Notes under the pieces: generated by a model
What the model saw: the letters and a program-made list of their open reading frames with translations, nothing else
Database searches by the model: none
What the model was told of the DNA's origin: nothing
Shown: one piece after another, positions 33,436 through 42,574 of the stretch
How positions within the stretch are numbered: position 1 is the stretch's first letter
Layout of the letters: the number at the start of each line of letters is the position of its first letter
Program-made: the position numbers and the translations under genes
DNA from: Actinomadura luzonensis
Lineage (GTDB): Bacteria > Actinomycetota > Actinomycetes > Streptosporangiales > Streptosporangiaceae
DNA: 64,000 bases
Direction of reading: 5' to 3'
Assembly (NCBI RefSeq): GCF_022664455.2
Contig: NZ_JAKRKC020000001.1
Location: forward strand, 3,601,001 to 3,665,000

Positions 33436-34495
33436 GTGGTGACGGACGGTAGCCGGCTGTGCCGGGAGCTGTGTGCGGCGCTGGCCCCCGGCGCCGCGCT
33501 GGAGGCGGTGGCGGCGGAGCTGTCCCGGGTGATCGCGCGGCTGGTGCCGCACGACGCGCTGCGCTGCGGGGCGGGCAACCCGTCGGCGGGCACGGGCATC
33601 ACCACGCTGGGTTTCTGGCACGGCTACCCGCCCGGCCTGGCCCGCGAGCTGCTCACGCCGGACGGCACGGCGGCCGCGCAGGAGCTGGCCGCGCTGTCGC
33701 GGCAGCAGGTCCCCGTCACCGTGACGGGACGGCCCCACCGGGACGCGGACGAGCGACGGCGCGGCGCCGGCGAGGAGCTGTGCCTGGCGCTGCGCGACGC
33801 GCGCGGCGTGTGGGGGGTGCTCTACCTGATGCGGGCGGCGGGCGGGCGCCCGTTCGGCGAGGCGGACGCGGCGCCTGGCGGGGGTCGGCCCGGCGCTGGC
33901 CGCCGCGCTGCGCGCGTACGTGACGAGCCCGGCGGTGGCGTCCGCCGGGCACGCGCCGCCGCCCGGCATGCTGGTGGTCGGGGCCGACGGCCGGATCCGT
34001 ACGATGACGCCGCAGGCGCGGCCGTGGCTGGAGGCGATGACGGCGCGGCTGGCCGTGCCGGAGTGGCTGACGGCGTGCTCGTTCGCGAGCCTGGCGGCGG
34101 CGGCGCGGCAGGAGCCGCGGTCCGTGCGGTTGTGCGTGCCGGCCGTGAGCTGCGGCTGGTGGACGGCGATCGAGGCGCAGCCGCTCGGCGACGGCGGCGG
34201 CAGTGGCGGCGGTGGCGGCGGCGGTGGCGGCGGCGGTGGCGGCGGCGGTGGCGACGTCGCCGTCCTGATCCAGCGCGCGACCGGCTCGGCGTTGCTGCCG
34301 GCGTTCTGCGACTGGTACGGCCTCACCGCCCGCGAACGCCAGATCATGGCCCACCTGTACAGCGGTGACGCGCCCAAGCAGATCGCCCGGGCGCTCGGCC
34401 TGTCCCTCCACACCGTCGGCGACCACCTCAAGGCGATCTTCCGCAAGACCGGCGCGAGCGGCCGCGACGAGCTGATCGCCGCCGTCAACACGTGA
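33436..34495 (+). pseudogene. LuxR-family regulator interrupted by a frameshift
   Basis: The first frame gives an N-terminal GAF-like half (residues to about 147, ending GGRPFGEADA). The next frame continues naturally with RLAGVGPALAAALRAYV, a run of about 16 glycines, and a C-terminal LuxR HTH (YGLTARERQIMAHLYSGD, then LSLHTVGDHLKAIFRKTGAS). The switch lies at about 33869-33875; skipping one G joins the halves. Restored length is about 352 residues. If real, the product ends early without its HTH. It may instead be a sequencing error. Start GTG at 33436. Confidence 0.8.
34198..34254. repeat. Glycine-codon run inside the LuxR gene
   Basis: An almost uninterrupted string of GGC/GGT codons encodes about 16 consecutive glycines after GGGS, between the sensor half and the HTH. 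It would be a flexible linker and is a likely site of length variation. Confidence 0.9.
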
Positions 34496-34594
34496 CGGCC
34501 CGCGCCCCATGCCCGGAGCCGGTGGACGGCACGGGCCAATTGGGCGTCCGATCGCCGCGAGCGGAGACCTCGCCCCGTCGGCGATGCTGGCGTC

Positions 34595-35074
34595 GTGAGC
34601 ACAGCAAGGAACCAAGCCGTCGGACATGGAGCAGCTGAGCAGGCGCCGGCTGACGCCTGGACGGTGATGCGACAGATCTACGAGGCCGAGGCCGCGTACG
34701 TGGCCGCAGGCGGACCCGGCAAGGCGAGCTACGAACAGGTCGCCGAGCACCTGGATCCGGAGGTGGTCCTGCACCAAGCCCCCGGGCTGCCTTTCACCGG
34801 CTCCGGGACGTGGCGCGGACACGACGGCATGGAGCGGTTCCTGGCCCGCTTCAGCGAGGTCTGGGAGTCGATGGAGTTCCTGGAGCAGGAGCATTGGGGC
34901 GATGAGGACACCGTGGTCGTGAAGAACCGGGTGCGCTTCCGGGCCCGCGCCACCGGTGAGGAAGTCGACACGTTGATCGTGCAACTGATCACCGTCAGGA
35001 ACGGCCGCATGCTCGAATGCCGCCCCTTCTACTGGGACCCCCAGGCCATCGCCGCCGCCTGCCGACCCGCGTGA
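34595..35074 (+). CDS. SnoaL-like/NTF2-fold protein
   Basis: 159 residues from a GTG at 34595. NTF2 pattern: helical N-terminus with RQIYEAEAAYVAAGG, then DPEVVLHQAPGLPFTGSGTW, a GHDGMERFLARFSEVWE helix and DTLIVQLITVRNGRMLECRPFYW strands. An internal ATG at 34667, just before the conserved part, is an alternative start, and neither has a strong ribosome site. The stop lies in a 15-bp duplication. Function unknown; limonene-epoxide-hydrolase-like folds are similar. Confidence 0.82.
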   Translation: MSTARNQAVGHGAAEQAPADAWTVMRQIYEAEAAYVAAGGPGKASYEQVAEHLDPEVVLHQAPGLPFTGSGTWRGHDGMERFLARFSEVWESMEFLEQEHWGDEDTVVVKNRVRFRARATGEEVDTLIVQLITVRNGRMLECRPFYWDPQAIAAACRPA

Positions 35075-35091
35075 CACCGACCCGAGTGACG
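35062..35091. repeat. 15-bp tandem duplication spanning a stop codon
   Basis: CCGACCCGCGTGACA is followed directly by CCGACCCGAGTGACG (13 of 15 identical). The first copy holds the TGA stop (35072-35074) of the SnoaL-like gene. Confidence 0.9.
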
Positions 35092-35143
35092 CCCCTGCCC
35101 GGACTTGCCGACCTGGCCGATCCCGGGGCGGTCGATGCGCGAG

Positions 35144-35674
35144 TCAGCGGCTGTAGCTCAGGAACAGTGTGCCGTTCTTGCCTTTCTCGAGGTCGGTGAG
35201 TTTCCACAGGCGGACGTCGCCGCCCTCGAACACCCGCCTGCCGTGCCCGACCACCGCCGGCGCGACGACCAGCCGCAGCTCGTCGAGGAGGCCGGCGTGG
35301 AGCAGGGAGCGGGCCAGCTCGATGCTGCCGTGGACGCCGATGTCGCCGCCCGGCCGCTGTTTCAGGGCGGTGACGTGGTCGCGTACCGGGATGGTGACCG
35401 GCGTCGAGCCGGCCCATTCGGGGGTGAGCGGGGTGGAGGTGACGACGTGCTTGCGGGTGCCGTTGATGAAGCCGGCGAAGGGCTGGAAGTCCGACTTCGG
35501 CCAGTGCCCGGCCCAGTAGTCGTAGGTGCCGCGGCCCAGCAGGACGTCGTCCTGGGTGGCGATGACCCGGCTGAGGTAGGCGACCAGTTGCGGGCCGTCG
35601 TCGGCCAGCCAGTCGCCGTCCTCGTAGGCGATGCCGTCGAGCGACATCAGGTGGTAGAGCACGACCTTGCGCAT
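35144..35674 (-). CDS. RibD C-terminal/dihydrofolate reductase-like protein
   Basis: 176 residues: HLMSLDGIAYEDGDWLA at the N-terminus, VLLGRGTYDYWAGHWP, the GGDIGVHGSIELARSLLHAG stretch and VVGHGRRVFEGG. This is the stand-alone RibD-C reductase pattern. NADPH dependence is inferred from the family. Second of three such genes in the window. Confidence 0.9.
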   Translation of the reverse strand: MRKVVLYHLMSLDGIAYEDGDWLADDGPQLVAYLSRVIATQDDVLLGRGTYDYWAGHWPKSDFQPFAGFINGTRKHVVTSTPLTPEWAGSTPVTIPVRDHVTALKQRPGGDIGVHGSIELARSLLHAGLLDELRLVVAPAVVGHGRRVFEGGDVRLWKLTDLEKGKNGTLFLSYSR

Positions 35675-35729
35675 GCGGTTTCTCCTGCCGGTCGATGGCG
35701 TGGATGGGCGGCGCGCCCACGAGGGATCC

Positions 35730-36995
35730 TCACCCTGTCGTACGGGCGCGCCTGCGGACAGATGCAGATGTCACAACCAGGGCGATGAATCGCGCCGCGG
35801 TCGCGCGGCCGTCCGGGGGGGCGAGGAGGGCGGCCGTCGCCATCAGGCCCGCGGTGACCAGCAGGGCCACCGGATAGCCGGTCAGCGGCGCCAGCAGGCC
35901 CACCGCGAACGCGCCCGCCGCCATGCCGCCGTCGTAGGCGGCGTTCCACAGGGCGCTGACGGTGCTGAACATCTCCGGCCGGGCGCGGTCGTACATGAGG
36001 GTCAAGGTGGCGTTCTGCAGGATGCCGAACCCGGCGCCGAAGACGGCGGCACCGGCCAGGACGCACGCGCTCCACCCGGTCAGCGACACGGCGGCGAGGC
36101 CCACCGCGGACAGGACCACGCCGGGCAGCAGCAGCCGCTCGTGCCCGCGCCGGTCGCCGGAGCGGCCCGCCGCCCACTTGGCGAGGGTCGCGGCGGCCGA
36201 CTGGGCCAGCAGCGCGGCGGGCGCCAGCCAGGCCGGCCCGCCGCGCACGGCCAGCGGCACGAACGTGCACAGCACGCCGGTCCCCGCGGCCGAGGCGGCG
36301 AAGATCATGGCGGGCCGGGTCAGGCGCGGTGCGCGCAGCCCGGCCAGCACCCCAGCGCCCCGCGGGGCGGCGGGCGGGCGTCCGGGCAGGAACGGCACGG
36401 TGAGCACGGGCAGGACGGACAGGACGGCGGTGGCGGCGAAGACGGCCCCGTACCCGGCGGTCCCGGCCAGCCAGCTGCCCGCGGGCAGCGCCAGCAGCGC
36501 GCACCCGCCGCTCACCAGGCCCGCCAGCGCCAGCCCCTCGCCGCGGCGGGCGGCCGGCACGAGCTCGGCGGTGAGCGCGCCGCCCGCCACGACGGTGACG
36601 GCGAACCCGGCGCCGCGCACGACGCTGACCGCGAGGACGGCCCAGGCCCCGGACGTGGCCAGCAGCACCAGAGCGGGCCCGCCCAGGGCGAGCAGGCCGA
36701 GGCCGAGCGCCCACCGGTAGCCGAACCTGGCGACCAGGGCGGGGGCGGCCAGCTCGACGGCCACGGTGGTGACCAGCAGGGCCGCGTTCGCCGCGCCGGC
36801 GACGGCGGCGCCCGCCGACCGCTCCACGTACTCGGGGACGACGGCGAACGGCAGGAAGAACCCGATCGACGAGCCGACGACGGTGAACAGCCGCAGCACG
36901 AACGGGCCGGTCACGATCGGCGGCCGGGCGGACGGACGGGCAGGGGGACGGGCGGGGGGCCGGGCGGACGGGCGGGCGGGGGCGGGAGCGGTCAT
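35730..36995 (-). CDS. MFS transporter
   Basis: 421 residues with 11-12 hydrophobic helices and an N-terminal tail of about 25 residues of Pro-Ala-Arg repeats (SARPPARPPARPSARPP). The loop RFGYRWALGLGL between helices 2 and 3 matches MFS motif A only in position. The last helix ends in a basic tail. The ATG at 36995 has AGGGAC seven bases upstream. Likely a drug/metabolite exporter. Upstream, on the same strand, is an ArsR-type regulator separated by a 27-bp palindrome. Confidence 0.88.
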   Translation of the reverse strand: MTAPAPARPSARPPARPPARPSARPPIVTGPFVLRLFTVVGSSIGFFLPFAVVPEYVERSAGAAVAGAANAALLVTTVAVELAAPALVARFGYRWALGLGLLALGGPALVLLATSGAWAVLAVSVVRGAGFAVTVVAGGALTAELVPAARRGEGLALAGLVSGGCALLALPAGSWLAGTAGYGAVFAATAVLSVLPVLTVPFLPGRPPAAPRGAGVLAGLRAPRLTRPAMIFAASAAGTGVLCTFVPLAVRGGPAWLAPAALLAQSAAATLAKWAAGRSGDRRGHERLLLPGVVLSAVGLAAVSLTGWSACVLAGAAVFGAGFGILQNATLTLMYDRARPEMFSTVSALWNAAYDGGMAAGAFAVGLLAPLTGYPVALLVTAGLMATAALLAPPDGRATAARFIALVVTSASVRRRARTTG

Positions 36996-37098
36996 GGCGG
37001 TGTCCCTACGCTTGCCGGGGGGTGTCGCGACGCCGCGGGCAGGCGGTGATCGTCGTGCCTGTATGGTGCGGCCGGCGGACGGCACGCGGCGACACATT

Positions 37099-37125
37099 CG
37101 GCTCCCGCCGAATCGGCGGGAGCCG
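37099..37125. terminator. 27-bp palindrome between ArsR-like gene and MFS gene
   Basis: CGGCTCCCGCCGA and TCGGCGGGAGCCG are perfect 13-bp arms around one A. It starts 2 bp after the stop of the ArsR-like gene (minus strand) and could be that gene's terminator, or an operator for the MFS gene 100 bp further on. I favour a terminator. Confidence 0.6.
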
Positions 37126-37127
37126 CG

Positions 37128-38102
37128 TCAGTCGCCCAGCAGGGCTTGGGCGCGGGGGGTGCGCACGTAGAGCATGACGCGGCCGACGCGGTGCTTGGTG
37201 ACCAGGCCGGCCGCCAGCAGGAGGGTCAGCTGTTCGGAGACGCTGCCGGGCGCCAGTCCGGTACGGCGGGACAGCTCGGTGGTGGAGGCGGGGGTGTCCA
37301 GCTCGCCGAGCAGCAGCGCGCGGGAGCGGCCGATGACGGCGGCCAGCGCGCCGGGGGCGGGGGCGGTGCCGCGTTCCCACAGGGTGGCGATGGCGCGCAC
37401 CGGATAGGTGATGATCGCCTGGCCGGGCGAGTCGGTGCGGTGGAACAGGCTGGGCCAGACGAAGACGGAGGCGATCAGCAGCAGCCCCTCGCCGGTCAGC
37501 GCGCGCGACAGCTCCTCGGGCCGCTGCTCCAGGCACAGGCGGCGGTCCTCCCAGCGGATCTCCGGGTGCATGTCGGCGAACACCCCGGCCGGGCCGTGCT
37601 CGGCGAGCTGGCGGGCGCGGTAGAGGAGGTCGCCCTCCAGCAGGCTGCGCATGCGGGGCCAGTGCGGCGCGATGGCCAGCCGCCAGTACGCCTCGACGGC
37701 CTCGGCCAGCCGGGGCAGGCCGGCGGGCGGGTCGTCGTACAGGTCGGCGGCGGCGCCCTCCAGGGGGCCGCAGGTGGGCCAGCTCGTCATGCGGTCGAGG
37801 TCGCCGCGGATCACCTCGTCGGGCAGGGCGCGCAGGGCGGCCAGCTCGGCGGCCAGGTCGGGGGCGGGGCTGGCGGGGATCGGGCACAGGAAGTCGGGGA
37901 TGTACGCGCCGCCGGGCACGAGGTCGAGCAGGGGCGCCAGGTCGGCGGTGAGCTTCGGCCGCACGTGCTTCATCCACGGCAGGTGCAGGGCGCGGCCGGC
38001 GGGGGTGCGCAGCGCGTGGACGCTGGCGGCGACCTCCCGCAGCGGGGAGAAGGCGAACCGGATCGAGGTCAGGTCGTAGGCGGTGAACGTCAGCGTGAGC
38101 AT
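37128..38102 (-). CDS. DUF5937/ArsR-type winged-helix regulator
   Basis: 324 residues. A long N-terminal domain of about 230 residues with LTFTAYDLTSIRFAFSPLRE at its head fits DUF5937, and the C-terminal ArsR-like winged helix reads GELDTPASTTELSRRTGLAP, then SVSEQLTLLLAAGLVTKHRVG. This architecture is common in actinomycete regulators of transporters. It starts 6 bp after the dehydrogenase gene and is probably in the same operon. The MFS gene downstream is a plausible target. Confidence 0.87.
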   Translation of the reverse strand: MLTLTFTAYDLTSIRFAFSPLREVAASVHALRTPAGRALHLPWMKHVRPKLTADLAPLLDLVPGGAYIPDFLCPIPASPAPDLAAELAALRALPDEVIRGDLDRMTSWPTCGPLEGAAADLYDDPPAGLPRLAEAVEAYWRLAIAPHWPRMRSLLEGDLLYRARQLAEHGPAGVFADMHPEIRWEDRRLCLEQRPEELSRALTGEGLLLIASVFVWPSLFHRTDSPGQAIITYPVRAIATLWERGTAPAPGALAAVIGRSRALLLGELDTPASTTELSRRTGLAPGSVSEQLTLLLAAGLVTKHRVGRVMLYVRTPRAQALLGD

Positions 38103-38108
38103 GCCGGC

Positions 38109-39107
38109 TCAGGCGATGTGCGGCAACGACTCGGCCGACACGCCGTGCGCGAACGGCAGCCCCCGGGCGTAGCGGGACAGCTCGTCGAGCGCGAGGTCGG
38201 CCAGGCGGGCCAGCTCGCCGCCGAGCGAGCCCGCGATGTGCGGGGTCAGCAGCACGTTGGGCAGGTCGTACAGGGGCGAGCCGGGCGGCAGGAACTCGGG
38301 GTCGGTGTGGTCGAGCACGGCGTGCAGGCGGCCGCTGGTCAGCTCGGCGGTCAGCGCGTCGTGGTCGACGAGCGAGCCGCGGGCGGTGTTGATCAGCGTG
38401 GCGCCGTCGCGCATCAGCGCCAGCCGGCCGGCGTCGAGGAGGTGGCGGGTCTCCGGCAGCTCGGGGGCGTGCAGGGTGACGATGTCGCTGCCGGCCAGCA
38501 GCTCCTCCAGGCCGACCCGCGGCACGCCCAGGTCGTCGCGCAGGTAGGGGTCGGTGACCAGCACCCGCAGCGCGAACGGGCGCAGCAGCTCGATCACCCG
38601 CCGCCCGATCCTGGACGCCCCGACCACGCCCACCGTGCGCCGGTAGTTGCCCATGGCGGGGAAGCGCGCCTGCCAGTCGAGCGGCCCGCGCCGCTCGCGG
38701 TAGAGCCGGGCGATGTCGGGCACCCGCTTGCCGGCGAACAGGATCGCGGCCAGCGTGTACTCGGCGACCGGCTCGGCGTTGGCCGCCGCGGCCGACGACA
38801 CCAGCAGCCCCCGCCGCCAGCAGGCGTCGGTGACGTGGTGCTTGACCGAGCCGGCCGCGTGCACGATCGCCCGCAGCCGGGGCGCGGCGGCCAGCACCTC
38901 GGCGGTGATCGGCGGGCAGTGCCAGCCGGTGTAGAGCACCTCCGCCTCGGCCAGCGCCGCCGCCACGCGCGGGTCGGCGAAGTCGCCGGCCACCAGGGCG
39001 GGGTCCACGTCGGCCAGGGCGACCAGCCGCTCGCGGACCTCGGCGGTGATCAGCCGCCCGGCCACGTGCGGCGCCATGGCCAGCAGGGTCTTCGGCCGCG
39101 GCGTCAT
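38109..39107 (-). CDS. D-isomer-specific 2-hydroxyacid dehydrogenase
   Basis: 332 residues. The NAD-binding loop reads VVGASRIGRRV, where the usual second glycine is Ala-Ser. The catalytic Arg is in INTARGSLVD and the His in LTPHIAG. The usual acidic residue is near LDHTDPEFLPPGSP. The ATG overlaps the GntR stop (ATGA), so it is coupled to that regulator. A regulator-dehydrogenase pair suggests control by the enzyme's 2-oxo- or hydroxyacid substrate. Confidence 0.92.
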   Translation of the reverse strand: MTPRPKTLLAMAPHVAGRLITAEVRERLVALADVDPALVAGDFADPRVAAALAEAEVLYTGWHCPPITAEVLAAAPRLRAIVHAAGSVKHHVTDACWRRGLLVSSAAAANAEPVAEYTLAAILFAGKRVPDIARLYRERRGPLDWQARFPAMGNYRRTVGVVGASRIGRRVIELLRPFALRVLVTDPYLRDDLGVPRVGLEELLAGSDIVTLHAPELPETRHLLDAGRLALMRDGATLINTARGSLVDHDALTAELTSGRLHAVLDHTDPEFLPPGSPLYDLPNVLLTPHIAGSLGGELARLADLALDELSRYARGLPFAHGVSAESLPHIA

Positions 39108-39823
39108 CGGGACGCGGGCTTCTTGCCGGCGCGGCGGTCGGGCACGGGCGAGCGGCCGGCCGCGTGGTCGGCGAACGCGTCGGCGGCCGGGCCGGGGTCG
39201 CCGGCGCGCAGCAGCGAGACCAGGCGCCCGTGCTCGTCGGCCATGGCCCGCCAGTCGCCCTCGAACAGCGGGTCGGCGATGGCGCGCAGGGCCCGCAGGT
39301 TCGGTTCGAGCACCTCCCACATGCGGGTCAGGAACGGGTTGCCGGCGATCTGCACGACCAGCGTGTGGAAGGCGATGTCGACGTCGCGGAAGCGGCCGAC
39401 GTCGTTGACCTCGACCGCCTCGCGCATCCGGGCGACCAGTTCGTCCAGCTCGCGCAGGTGCTCGTCGGTGAGCCGGGCGGCGGCCATCGAGGCGGCCAGC
39501 CGTTCGAGCGGCTCGCGCACCTGCCGGGCGTGCTCGGCGTCCTCGCTGGAGATCTCCACGACGAAGTTGCCCCGGCGCGGCACGTGCACGAGCAGGCCCT
39601 CGCGGGCGAGCTGCTTGACGGCCTCGCGGACCGGCGCTTGACTCACCCCGAGGCGGCGCGCGATCTCCGACTCGACGACGCGGTCGTTCGGCGCGAGGTC
39701 GCCCTCGACGATGGCCTGGCGGAGCAGTTCGTACACCCGATCGGAGATCAGAGTGGGGCGGACCGAGTCCTTGCTGGTGGCCAGCCTGGAGGCGAAGCCG
39801 CTCACTTGCGGTGCCGATGCCAT
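39104..39823 (-). CDS. GntR-family (FadR/FCD) transcriptional regulator
   Basis: 239 residues. Winged helix at about 24-95 (LISDRVYELLRQAIVEGDLA to VPRRGNFVVE), then an all-helical FCD domain whose metal/acid-binding residues lie near DVDIAFHTLVVQIAGN and ADEHGRLV. FCD regulators usually bind carboxylic acids, which fits the 2-hydroxyacid dehydrogenase coupled downstream. The ATG at 39823 has GGGGA upstream. An ATCATaaATGAT inverted repeat sits about 40 bp upstream of the start. Confidence 0.92.
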   Translation of the reverse strand: MASAPQVSGFASRLATSKDSVRPTLISDRVYELLRQAIVEGDLAPNDRVVESEIARRLGVSQAPVREAVKQLAREGLLVHVPRRGNFVVEISSEDAEHARQVREPLERLAASMAAARLTDEHLRELDELVARMREAVEVNDVGRFRDVDIAFHTLVVQIAGNPFLTRMWEVLEPNLRALRAIADPLFEGDWRAMADEHGRLVSLLRAGDPGPAADAFADHAAGRSPVPDRRAGKKPASR

Positions 39824-39860
39824 GTGTTCCCCATCATGCGCTGTTCGCGTCCCCCTGGTC

Positions 39861-39875
39861 ATCATAAATGATCAT
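39861..39875. promoter_or_regulatory. Candidate GntR operator
   Basis: ATCAT-AA-ATGAT (39861-39872) is a perfect inverted repeat followed by a palindromic ATGATCAT (39868-39875). It is one of the few AT-rich spots here and lies about 40 bp upstream of the GntR start. Spacing and shape are in the range of FadR-type sites. The evidence is weak. Confidence 0.4.
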
Positions 39876-40513
39876 CGCTGAGCGGGAATCGATGACGGCG
39901 TCCGCAGCCGGGCGGCCAGCCAGGCGAGCTTGACCACCTCGTGGTCGGGGCCGCCGCCCTCGTGGTCGTTGAACGGGTAGACGCTGATCCGCTTGTCCGG
40001 CGGCGTGCGGCGGGCGCCGTAGTGGTTGAAGGCGGCGTACACGGTGGACGGCGGGCAGATGCGGTCCATCAGGCCGACCGAGAACAGGGCGGGGGCGGTG
40101 GCCCGCCGGGCGAGGGTGGCGGCGTCGAAGTAGGACAACGTGCGCATCACCGTGGCGGCGTGCTCGCGGTGCAGCTTCACGTACCTGGTGATCTCGGAGT
40201 AGGGCGGCTGGTCGGTGAGGGTGGCGGCGCGCGGGAAGTGGCACAGGAACGGCACGTCGGGCAGCACGGCGGACAGGCCGGGCGCGAGCCCGGCGACCGC
40301 CAGGGCGATGCCGCCGCCCTGGCTGGTGCCGGTCACCGCGACCTGGGACGGGTCCACCTCGGGGAGCGAGCGCACCGCCGACACCGCGCGGACCGCGTCG
40401 GTGTAGAGGCGGCGGTAGTAGTAGCGCTCGGGGTCGGCCGTATCGGCGCCCTGGCCGCGGGTGTCCATGACGAGGTGCGCGTAGCCGGCGCACGCCCAGA
40501 GGCGCCGGCCCGG
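39872..40513 (-). pseudogene. 5'-truncated acetylxylan esterase/cephalosporin-C deacetylase
   Basis: About 213 residues match the C-terminal two thirds of AXE1/CAH family esterases (about 320 residues). Recognisable blocks are LWACAGYAHLVMDTRGQG, nucleophile elbow GTSQGGG, the acid in SVGLMDRICPPS and the base in FNDHEGG. All catalytic residues are present, but the first 110 or so residues are absent: sequence upstream of about 40513 no longer resembles the family. An ATG at 40468 could start a 198-residue fragment. Most likely a deletion remnant, although a shortened product cannot be excluded. Confidence 0.7.
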
Positions 40514-40693
40514 CGCCGTGCACGAGGTGCGGATGGTGGTGCCTTCTCGCTGCCGCCCACCTCCTGACCGCGTTGCCTGGCCGCTGACTCCCGACCGGCC
40601 CGGGTCGCCGGCGCCTCCCGCCCAACGGCGGCGGGAGCGTCGCCGGCACGCCGCGCCGCTGCTCGCCGGGAAGCTTCAGGAGCTCCTCCTCGG

Positions 40694-41554
40694 TCAGCGG
40701 AGCGCGGCGGCGAGGGCGCGCCACTCCTGGCGCGGCAGGGCGTCCGGGTCGGCGGTGAGCACCTGCACGCAGACGTGGTCCGCGCCGGCCGCGAGGTGCT
40801 CCCCGAGGCGGCGCAGGACCGCCGCCTCGTCGCCCCAGGCGATCACGTCGTCGAACAGCCGGTCGCTCACCGACTCCAGGTCCTCGCGGGAGTAGCCGAG
40901 GCGCAGCAGGTTGTTGGCGTAGTTCGGCAGCGCCAGGTAGCGCCGCAGCCAGCCCTCGCCGATCGCGCGCGCCTCGTCCTTGCCCGCGCACAGGATCACC
41001 GTCTGCTCGGGCAGCAGCAGCGGCCCCTCCCCCAGCGCCTCCCGCGCCCGCCGGGTGTGGCCAGGGGTGACGAGGTACGGGTGCGCGCCGCGGGCCCGCC
41101 GCGCGGCGACCTCCAGCATCTTCGGGCCGAGCGCGGCCAGCACCCGGCCGCCGGCCGGCACGGGCGGGTCGGCCTTGTCGAGCTCGTCCAGGAAGGCCGT
41201 CATCGCCGCGAGCGGCCTGCGGTAGCGGCCCGGCTCCTGCCGGTCCACCGCCACCGCGTGGCTGACGCCGATGCCCATGAGGAAGCGGTGCCCGTGGGCC
41301 GCCGACAGCTCGGCGAAGGCGGCGGCGACGTCGGCGGCGTCGTGCATCCAGAGGTTGAGGATCCCGGTCGCCACGACGGCGCGGCGGGTGGCGGTCAGCA
41401 GGTTGCGGACGGAGTCGAAGACCGGCCCCCCGGTGTCCGGGATCCACAGGGCGCTGTAGCCCAGCTCCTCCAGCTCGGCGGCCGCCTCCGCGGCCGCGCC
41501 CGGGTCGCCGTAGCGCAGGTGGTGGCTCCACACGCCCACACCGGAAAGATCCAT
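40694..41554 (-). CDS. LLM-class F420-dependent oxidoreductase (TIGR03620-like)
   Basis: 286 residues, luciferase-like TIM barrel. N-terminal VGVWSHHLRYGDP, ALWIPDTGG, the GHRFLMGIGVSHA strand and LAALGPKMLEVAARRARGAH match the TIGR03620 group of F420-dependent oxidoreductases. GGGAGAGGG lies before the ATG. F420 use is inferred from the family. The next gene on the strand is the truncated esterase. Confidence 0.9.
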   Translation of the reverse strand: MDLSGVGVWSHHLRYGDPGAAAEAAAELEELGYSALWIPDTGGPVFDSVRNLLTATRRAVVATGILNLWMHDAADVAAAFAELSAAHGHRFLMGIGVSHAVAVDRQEPGRYRRPLAAMTAFLDELDKADPPVPAGGRVLAALGPKMLEVAARRARGAHPYLVTPGHTRRAREALGEGPLLLPEQTVILCAGKDEARAIGEGWLRRYLALPNYANNLLRLGYSREDLESVSDRLFDDVIAWGDEAAVLRRLGEHLAAGADHVCVQVLTADPDALPRQEWRALAAALR

Positions 41555-41633
41555 GACACCCTCTCCCTTCGTCCGGGTGTCTCGTGCCCCGTCGGGCGCC
41601 GATCACCCATGGCGGCCGGCGCCCGTCCGGCGC

Positions 41634-42452
41634 TCACCCCGTGCCCTTGACCTCCCACAGGTCGAGGACCAGCGCGCGATGGTCGGACACCTCGGGCGCG
41701 GCGGCGATCTCGAAGCGGGCGACGGCCGCGGGCTCGGACACCAGCAGGTAGCTCGCGTGCCGGACCGGCCTGGGGTAGCGGGAGGTCCGGGTGTCGGCCT
41801 CCCGCACCAGGTCGACCAGGTCCAGCCCGGCGAGGACGCCGAACGTCTCGCTGCCGGGCAGCACGTTGAAGTCGCCGCACACGACGGTCAGGTCGCCCTT
41901 CTCGCGCGCGCCCGCGACCAACTCGGCCAGGCGTTCGGCCTGCGCGCGGCGCTCAGGGGTGTCGGCCTTGCCGCGCGCGTCCCGCAGGCCGTGCACGTTC
42001 ACCACCGTGACGAACCGCCCGGACCGCCGGTCGAGGACGCGCACGGCCAGCGCGGCGCGGGGCCGGCCGCCGCTCGGCCACCGGTCGCCGTGCTCGGCGT
42101 ACTCGCCGTGCACGAACCCCGAGCGCAGGCCGGCGAGCGGGAACGTCCCGGCGGCGAAGGTGGCGAGCCCGAAGTCCTGCCGATGGGCGCGGCCCTCGCG
42201 GTCGTGGACCGGCCCGGAGTCGCAGGCGGTGAAAACGGCGTGGTGACGCGGCAGGCGGGCGCGGACGTCGCCGAGCAGGTCCGCCCGCTGCGGCAGCGAG
42301 CGATCGGCGTCGTCGAAGCGCGTCCAGCCGTGCGCCGTCGGGGTGTGGGTGACCTCCTGCAGGCACAGGACGTCGGCGTCGCAGCTGTCGAGCCAGGGGG
42401 CGAGGTCGTCGAACATCGCGCCGCCCCACGCGTTCAGTGAGGTGATCCGCAC
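41634..42452 (-). CDS. Endonuclease/exonuclease/phosphatase-family protein
   Basis: 272 residues. EEP blocks are present: ITSLNAWGG at the start, CLQEVTHTP (metal-binding Glu), VNVHGLRDARG, CGDFNVLPG (catalytic Asp/Asn) and VSDHRALVLDL at the end (Asp-His). This is the complete Mg-dependent phosphoesterase set. There is no signal or membrane segment. The substrate may be DNA, a phospholipid or an inositol phosphate. The GTG at 42452 has only a weak ribosome site. Confidence 0.9.
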   Translation of the reverse strand: MRITSLNAWGGAMFDDLAPWLDSCDADVLCLQEVTHTPTAHGWTRFDDADRSLPQRADLLGDVRARLPRHHAVFTACDSGPVHDREGRAHRQDFGLATFAAGTFPLAGLRSGFVHGEYAEHGDRWPSGGRPRAALAVRVLDRRSGRFVTVVNVHGLRDARGKADTPERRAQAERLAELVAGAREKGDLTVVCGDFNVLPGSETFGVLAGLDLVDLVREADTRTSRYPRPVRHASYLLVSEPAAVARFEIAAAPEVSDHRALVLDLWEVKGTG

Positions 42453-42574
42453 GACGACCAAGGTAGGGCAGCCCGCCGCGCGCCCGGCGACCGGCCCGTA
42501 AATCGGTTGCCGCCGCCGGACGGAGCCCGGCATACTCGGGCGGGTTGATCGCCGCGCCGAAGGGAGGTGGGACC

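Noticed and set aside
33436..34368. A complete 310-residue regulator in the first frame alone
   Set aside because: After residue 147 or so the frame turns into low-complexity Arg/Gly/Ala sequence, while the neighbouring frame carries the conserved LuxR HTH; a frameshift explains both.
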